Source of the DNA: Agathobacter sp.
GTDB lineage: Bacteria; Bacillota; Clostridia; Lachnospirales; Lachnospiraceae
Assembly (NCBI GenBank): GCA_017481285.1
Contig: JAFUPI010000030.1
Span: 1 to 51,934, forward strand
Reading direction: 5' to 3'
Length of the DNA stretch: 51,934 nucleotides
Position numbers and translations under genes: made by a program. This document shows positions 50,986 to 51,934 of the stretch, piece by piece (positions within the stretch are counted from its first letter, which is position 1; each line of letters starts with the position of its first letter). The notes under the pieces are model-generated. The model did not search any database and was not told the DNA's origin. It saw nothing but the letters and a program-made list of their open reading frames with translations.

Positions 50986-51934
50986 TTATGCTTTTTTATA
51001 CTTCTTTACGAAAAATGCTGCTATAAGTGCAATTACTCCACAAGCTAAGAGCCAACATGCCTTCCATGTATTATCTATATCGCCAGTTTCTGGTGCAGTT
51101 ACGCCATCAGAATCCGGTGTTTCCATTGCATTATCATCAATGATGATGACATATTCAGAAGCATGGCTAAAGGTAAGTTCTACTGTACCATCTGCTGCAA
51201 TTTTATCTTCACAAATAAATTCAAGCTCTCCTGTTGTTTCATTGTAGTAATATAAATTAGCAAACAGTCCGGCATTCTTTGCTTCCATGTTCAGAGAAAG
51301 AACTGCCTTAAATCCAAACTCTCCATCATATGACAGGCTTACATTCATAGAAGATTTTTCACCCGATACTTTATTGATTACATCAACTGGAATGGTATCA
51401 TTTGCTTCTGCTCCTACTTTAATTCCAAAGTCAATATCAGCTACATTATCCGATGTAATTTCCTTACCATTTACGCTCCATGTAATTCCATTACCCATAT
51501 CAAATACGATGGTTACATCTTTTCCTTTGATGTCATCAAATACATCGCCCGGAACTACAGTTGTACCGTTCATATCTACAGTAACAGTATCTCCGTCTTT
51601 TGCAGTTTCTACTTCATCACGAATGACATCCCAGCCTTCTTTTCCTTCATCGTCCTTGATAAATGGCTTATCGGAATCATCAACAAGTTTGTCAATCGCT
51701 TCTGTGTATGTGTCTCCACAACCAGAACAGGTATATGTCATTTCACCTTCTTCTGTTGTTGTAGGCTCTTTGGTTACTTTACCTGTATAGTTGTGTTTGC
51801 TGCTGTCTACAGAGCCATACTCTTTACCGCAGACACTACATACTGCTTTCTTTGTGCAGGTAGCCGTGCCGCCTTTATGGTCTGCTAATGGAATCTCCGT
51901 ACCGGTTTTAATACATTCTTCGCAGTCCGTACAA
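50986..51934 (-). CDS. Wall-anchored surface protein, C-terminal part (runs off the window)
   Basis: At least 315 residues are encoded; the frame stays open to the right edge, past the ATG at 51741, which is therefore not the start. The visible N-terminal part carries cysteine repeats of the type TATCTKKAVCSVCGKEYG and MTYTCSGCGDTYTEAI, paired CXXC knuckles common in clostridial surface proteins. A beta-rich domain follows. The module with DGEFGFKAVLSLNMEAKNAG, ending FSHASEYVIIIDD, matches the one in the 726-aa protein at 18109. The C-terminus has APETGD, a hydrophobic helix and KKYKKA, a sortase-type anchor. Function unknown; probably displayed on the cell wall. Confidence 0.82.
   Translation of the reverse strand, partial: CTDCEECIKTGTEIPLADHKGGTATCTKKAVCSVCGKEYGSVDSSKHNYTGKVTKEPTTTEEGEMTYTCSGCGDTYTEAIDKLVDDSDKPFIKDDEGKEGWDVIRDEVETAKDGDTVTVDMNGTTVVPGDVFDDIKGKDVTIVFDMGNGITWSVNGKEITSDNVADIDFGIKVGAEANDTIPVDVINKVSGEKSSMNVSLSYDGEFGFKAVLSLNMEAKNAGLFANLYYYNETTGELEFICEDKIAADGTVELTFSHASEYVIIIDDNAMETPDSDGVTAPETGDIDNTWKACWLLACGVIALIAAFFVKKYKKA

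Noticed and set aside
51741-51741. ATG as start of the last surface protein
   Set aside because: The frame continues open and protein-like (Cys repeats) to the window edge, and no ribosome site precedes this ATG.

Overview
The window looks like a chromosomal segment of a low-GC, Gram-positive anaerobe of the Clostridia, most likely a gut or rumen Lachnospiraceae. The grounds are: AT-rich DNA with strong AGGAGG-type ribosome sites; lipoproteins with a VACGG-type lipobox; sortase-type tails of the form (V/A)P(D/E)TGD; a glycoside hydrolase family 3 (GH3) enzyme with the inverted domain order known from Butyrivibrio and Ruminococcus; a chemoreceptor and a FliB-type gene; and a short MetH with a separate activation protein. 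This is inference from protein character, not from a database search. No rRNA, tRNA, CRISPR array or intact insertion sequence was seen.

Layout. (1) 1-13571, minus strand: one long operon with a giant secreted subtilisin-like protease carrying leucine-rich repeats, a surface lipoprotein, an unusually long peptide-binding lipoprotein and OppB, OppC and the start of OppD. Read together, it digests protein outside the cell and imports the peptides. (2) 13740-15991, plus strand: a membrane protein with a CTECIGLG tail and a polyferredoxin fused to a thioredoxin-like domain. (3) 16041-18030: a small accessory island with a complete type III toxin-antitoxin locus of the ToxIN/AbiQ type (promoter, three 37-nt RNA antitoxin repeats, terminator, toxin), an orphan gene and a divergent XRE regulator. 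(4) 18109-20289: a wall-anchored surface protein. (5) 20510-28204, minus strand: a five-gene operon of membrane-anchored proteins and lipoproteins. Two carry TlpA-like thioredoxin domains, and three share a C-terminal domain I do not recognise. This is the best candidate here for an undescribed system. (6) 28342-28891: a 550-bp near-palindrome able to fold into one long hairpin. (7) 28897-30324: a chemoreceptor with no extracellular sensor domain.

(8) 30404-38351, minus strand: sulfur amino acid metabolism. MetY and CysK form one operon. MetF, the MetH activation protein, MetH (interrupted by an in-frame amber codon), a cysteine-rich Rrf2 regulator and a frameshifted FliB-type gene form another. 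Similar inverted repeats overlie both promoters. (9) 38525-41977: a coiled-coil protein, then a tandem flavodoxin-like protein and a 4Fe-4S aldo/keto reductase on the plus strand. (10) 42031-49603, minus strand: beta-glucoside use, with two GH3 enzymes of opposite domain order, a GtrA-like membrane protein and a GPH-family sugar symporter. (11) 49811-51934: two related small membrane proteins and the C-terminal part of another wall-anchored surface protein that runs off the window.

Starts were placed by ribosome-site spacing, so several genes are shorter than their longest open frame. Promoters were read by eye from -35/-10 matches and are unverified.
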